This document shows, one piece after another, positions 5,298-8,388 of a DNA stretch of 8,388 bases. Made by a program: the position numbers and the translations under genes. The DNA comes from a bacterium (GTDB taxonomy: Bacteria; Zhuqueibacterota; Zhuqueibacteria; Thermofontimicrobiales; Thermofontimicrobiaceae). The stretch is from contig DSAU01000050.1 in the NCBI GenBank assembly GCA_011046315.1, positions 1 to 8,388 of the forward strand. Reading direction: 5' to 3'. Every line of letters starts with the position of its first letter. Within the stretch, counting starts at the first letter, position 1. Below the pieces are notes generated by a model. The model was given only the letters and a program-made list of their open reading frames with translations, ran no database searches and was not told the origin of the DNA.

Positions 5298-8200
5298 TTA
5301 ACGCAGCAATGTCATTTTTTTCAATTCGGTGTTATCTCCTGCCTGGATTTTATACAGGTAAATGCCGCTACCTGCCGGATTGCCATTTGAATCTGAACCG
5401 TCCCAGCCAATTTCATAAAAACCAACCGGGCGAAATTCATCAACCAGGGTTATAACATGCTGTCCCAACACATTCATAATCGTTAAACTAACCTGAGCCT
5501 CAACGGGTAACTGATATTTGATCAACGTTTCCGAATTGAACGGATTGGGATAATTTTGTTTTAGTTCAAATTTCTCCGGGAATAAAGCGCTGGCAATCTG
5601 GTTGATTTTGAATTGTGCGCTGACGCTCATTTCAGGACCGGCGTTGATTCGGTAGCTTTCAACTGTTATATTGGATACGCTTCCTTCATGACCAATGCTC
5701 GAAAACATTACCATCAAATATGGATCGACCGACAAAATCGGTTGCGGACTGAATCCGGTTATTTTTACAACGCCAGCTATCGATGAATTTTCAAAGATTT
5801 GAAATTTTTCACCCGCCTGCTCAACGCACAATCCCTGATATTTTAACAGATGTTTGTCATAGCTGAATTTAACGTCAAAAGAATAAATTTCCTCATCAGC
5901 TTCTGCAATCAGCGGAACCGAAATCAGTTCTCCAACAGCTACATCCTGATCTGTCAGATATGGATAATGGTCGGCAATTTTGCGGGGTAGCGCTCCCGCA
6001 GGAGACCAGTTGGCGTCAACATCCCCGCGAACAATAGCAATAAAATTTTGAGAATCATAATTTTGATCGAGCGAGGAATAATCCCGATTTTGAGGAGTAA
6101 AAAACCAGTCACCCACATACGAGTTCGGTGCTGGCCTAAGTCCAACCGCGAACTGTGCAATTAGCGAAGCATCATACATTTGAACTGCGCCGTTTTTATC
6201 AACATCAGCAGCCAGGCGTTGTTCCGGCGTGGGATTGGGATATAAATCCATGGCAATACGGGCGGCAAGCGCTGCATCGTATCCCATAATGAAATCGTTG
6301 GAAACGTTATCATTTTTTGTTACAGTTAATGAATAATCAGCGCCAGCGGTTAACGATTCAAATTGATAATATCCACCGCCGGAAGTCGTCTGGGTCGAAG
6401 AAGAACTACCTGACAATCGGATATCGGCGTTATCAATCGGAGATTGGGAAAGATGATAGACGACATTACCGGAAATTGAATGGACAGTCGGTGGCGCCGG
6501 TGCACTGATTCCGCGGCGATACAGCGACGGGTCACCGTACAAATTAAAGTCGAATATATTTTGCCAACACACCCAGCCCCAGGAGTTGTACATGAAATGC
6601 GTTGAATAATATAGCTTGGAATTAAAAAGCGCGTCTCCGACACGATTATCACGATTGATTAAATAATAAAAGAAGTAATAATCGATCGAGGCGTTTCCGC
6701 CATGGTTCTGGTGAGACCATCCAATGGTGTACCATGACAATCTGCTTGAGGCGATGATCCCGGCAGAGCCGCGACGAATCATATCCCGGCCCAGGTTGCT
6801 GCTTTCAGGGTAGCCATTGTTGCAAGAACAGGAAAAAATAATTCCGGCATAATTGTCGTTCAATGAACTGCAATCATTTGATGAAATCATGGTTTCCCAA
6901 CTGATCTCTCCGGCGCTGTTTTCGGGTACACCATCTCCGTCATCAGCTGCCCACCATTTCCGATAGGCGGCGGTTTTGCTGCCATGCGCCCACCAGTTAA
7001 CCATTCCGAATTCTCCACCAGCCCACTCGTCAACAACATTGGCATACGTCAGTGGTTTGGAGCATGAATAGGCGCTCGGTTCGATTCCGGCTTTCTCATA
7101 CATTGTGGAATAACTTCCGCCGATATTAGCGACCAGACTTTTATGAAGTTCCATCAGAGTAGCACCGTCGGTTTTTGCATATCTCCGACCATCTTCATTG
7201 GCATAATTGCTCATTGCGCCCAGCAGCAGCGCATTATTTTTCCATGAACCTCGATCTTCTTCAAAACGGATTAGTTTGTTCAAAATCCGTGACACCGTTG
7301 ATGCACTGCTCCAGGGTATGCGTCCCACCATAACTTCTGGCACCCAATCCACATTATCCTGACCATATTCCCCGTAGCGGCTGTCTCCGTCCGAATTCCA
7401 GTTTCCCGTCAAATCCGCGTAATAATAATCAGTCGGCGTGGCTTCATTACTGGAATTTGGTTTAGGGTAGCAGACGCGCATCGGAATATCTGAGAGATCA
7501 CCCACCAACAACACGTATTCGATTCCCCATTCGCCATATTTGTCAATCAGAAAATTGCGGATCTTTTGTGGCGTATCAGAACCGCTATAATTATTGATAA
7601 TCCATGAGACCGTAACCAGATTGACCGAAAAACCGATGCTTTGCTTCCACCCTATAAAATCGTTTACCGCACTGGTCAGGGCATCAGTTGTAATGATCAC
7701 GTAATCATAATTTGCGGAAGAAGTGGAAGGCTGTCCGGTATTAATATACCAGGATTTGGCTTTGTTAAAATTGTGTAGTACCTCGGAGCCCAATTTTTCT
7801 GTAAAGTTTGTCGTTCGTTTTAATTTAATCTCCGGGTAAGTCTTCAAAGAATATTCAATAAAAATCTTAACTTTCGGATAAAGTGACAGCACTTTGGTTG
7901 AAGGATGGTAAGCGAACGGCACATAGTTTATCCGAACAAATCGATACCTGCCGAGCGCTCCCTCGCCGTCAAACCAGCCGGGTTGGCCGGGGAAAATGTC
8001 ATTTTTCCTGTAAATTGCGCTGCGATTTTTTTGAAAAAGAGCATCAGCCTCACGGATCAAAGCTTCATCGTGATTCATCGGGTATGTCGGCGGCGCTGGA
8101 ACAATATCGAATTTTTCTGAGAGGGAGACAGTTTCCAGGGGCAGTACCGAGACGCTTTTAATTTCTGCGTCCGGGGGGATTGCAATGAGGAAGGTTTTTG

Positions 8201-8387
8201 CCGGGAGCATCGGCTCTCCGGGCGTTAACAGATTGCCAAATGATTCCATCCTGATCTCCTGATTACCATCTGGCAAGTTAATTATTTCATATTTTTCAGC
8301 AGCAAGCTCAACCGTTAGCTGTTCCGCCTTTGATGCCACCGGAATCAGTAACAGCAATAACACGATGCACACCCGCACATCCCTCAC
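5298..8387 (-). CDS. Secreted gingipain-type (C25) cysteine protease with dockerin-like, cohesin-like and T9SS sorting domains
   Basis: A protein of about 1029 residues. Domains in order: signal peptide (hydrophobic run IVLLLLLIPVASKA, cleavage near residue 21), C25 propeptide-like region (about 24-200), and gingipain catalytic domain (about 226-625). The latter carries YVLLVGD, a calcium-type SDGDSRYGE loop, the catalytic His468 in NWWAHGS and Cys522 in IIFSCSCNNG (Cys520 is the alternative). Next are a carboxypeptidase-regulatory-like beta domain (about 635-690), a dockerin-like pair (about 692-750; second loop DVDKNGAVQMYD canonical, first degenerate), a cohesin-like domain (about 812-928) and a T9SS type A tail (about 937-1029) with QNYPNPFN, WDGSDSNG, SGIYLYK and KKMTLLR. 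It is probably exported by Sec, moved by T9SS and attached or released at the cell surface. The peptide specificity is unknown. The 5' end is at the window edge: GTG at 8387 opens the frame, GTG at 8372 has GAGGG 7 bases upstream, and a start outside the window is also possible. Confidence 0.9.
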   Translation of the reverse strand: MRDVRVCIVLLLLLIPVASKAEQLTVELAAEKYEIINLPDGNQEIRMESFGNLLTPGEPMLPAKTFLIAIPPDAEIKSVSVLPLETVSLSEKFDIVPAPPTYPMNHDEALIREADALFQKNRSAIYRKNDIFPGQPGWFDGEGALGRYRFVRINYVPFAYHPSTKVLSLYPKVKIFIEYSLKTYPEIKLKRTTNFTEKLGSEVLHNFNKAKSWYINTGQPSTSSANYDYVIITTDALTSAVNDFIGWKQSIGFSVNLVTVSWIINNYSGSDTPQKIRNFLIDKYGEWGIEYVLLVGDLSDIPMRVCYPKPNSSNEATPTDYYYADLTGNWNSDGDSRYGEYGQDNVDWVPEVMVGRIPWSSASTVSRILNKLIRFEEDRGSWKNNALLLGAMSNYANEDGRRYAKTDGATLMELHKSLVANIGGSYSTMYEKAGIEPSAYSCSKPLTYANVVDEWAGGEFGMVNWWAHGSKTAAYRKWWAADDGDGVPENSAGEISWETMISSNDCSSLNDNYAGIIFSCSCNNGYPESSNLGRDMIRRGSAGIIASSRLSWYTIGWSHQNHGGNASIDYYFFYYLINRDNRVGDALFNSKLYYSTHFMYNSWGWVCWQNIFDFNLYGDPSLYRRGISAPAPPTVHSISGNVVYHLSQSPIDNADIRLSGSSSSTQTTSGGGYYQFESLTAGADYSLTVTKNDNVSNDFIMGYDAALAARIAMDLYPNPTPEQRLAADVDKNGAVQMYDASLIAQFAVGLRPAPNSYVGDWFFTPQNRDYSSLDQNYDSQNFIAIVRGDVDANWSPAGALPRKIADHYPYLTDQDVAVGELISVPLIAEADEEIYSFDVKFSYDKHLLKYQGLCVEQAGEKFQIFENSSIAGVVKITGFSPQPILSVDPYLMVMFSSIGHEGSVSNITVESYRINAGPEMSVSAQFKINQIASALFPEKFELKQNYPNPFNSETLIKYQLPVEAQVSLTIMNVLGQHVITLVDEFRPVGFYEIGWDGSDSNGNPAGSGIYLYKIQAGDNTELKKMTLLR

Positions 8388-8388
8388 C

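Noticed and set aside
5954..6652. Minus- and plus-strand frames of 63 to 100 codons inside the protease gene
   Set aside because: All overlap the well-supported domains of the protease in other frames and resemble no protein.

Overview
The window carries six genes, all on the minus strand, so the genes read from high to low coordinates. Two of them (the small membrane protein at the low end and the large protease at the high end) touch a window edge. Nothing convincing is coded on the plus strand. The best clue to the organism is the protease. It ends in a type IX secretion (T9SS) type A sorting domain with the NYPNPFN motif and combines dockerin-like and cohesin-like modules. Together with AT-rich intergenic DNA and a dispersed CACAGAT-type palindrome, this points to a FCB-group bacterium outside classical Bacteroidota, such as Calditrichota, KSB1 or Ignavibacteria. 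That placement is inference.

Layout in transcription order. 8387-5298: secreted gingipain-type (C25) cysteine protease, multidomain. 5297-4869: a 429-bp intergenic stretch with a hairpin, a perfect 29-bp direct repeat 36 bp apart, a palindromic dispersed-repeat remnant and the promoter of the next operon. 4868-2593: the complete four-enzyme preQ1 pathway, queD-queE-queC-queF. queD and queE overlap, queC follows after 20 bp, and queF is set apart by 157 bp with its own probable promoter. 2478-1069: APC-family amino-acid permease with a probable promoter. 979-509: DUF2085 membrane protein. 401-1: start of a small unnamed membrane protein.

QueD makes 6-carboxy-tetrahydropterin from dihydroneopterin triphosphate, QueE contracts it to 7-carboxy-7-deazaguanine, QueC converts that to preQ0, and QueF reduces preQ0 to preQ1, the base later inserted into tRNA as the queuosine precursor. 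FolE, Tgt and QueA are not in the window. The other genes have no evident link to queuosine.

The window is mostly ordinary. The least explained parts are the queF upstream region, where a 10-bp inverted repeat brackets a promoter-like sequence and interleaves with a second 9-bp inverted repeat, the repeat-bearing intergenic region before queD, and the domain mix of the protease. I see no strong sign of a wholly new system.
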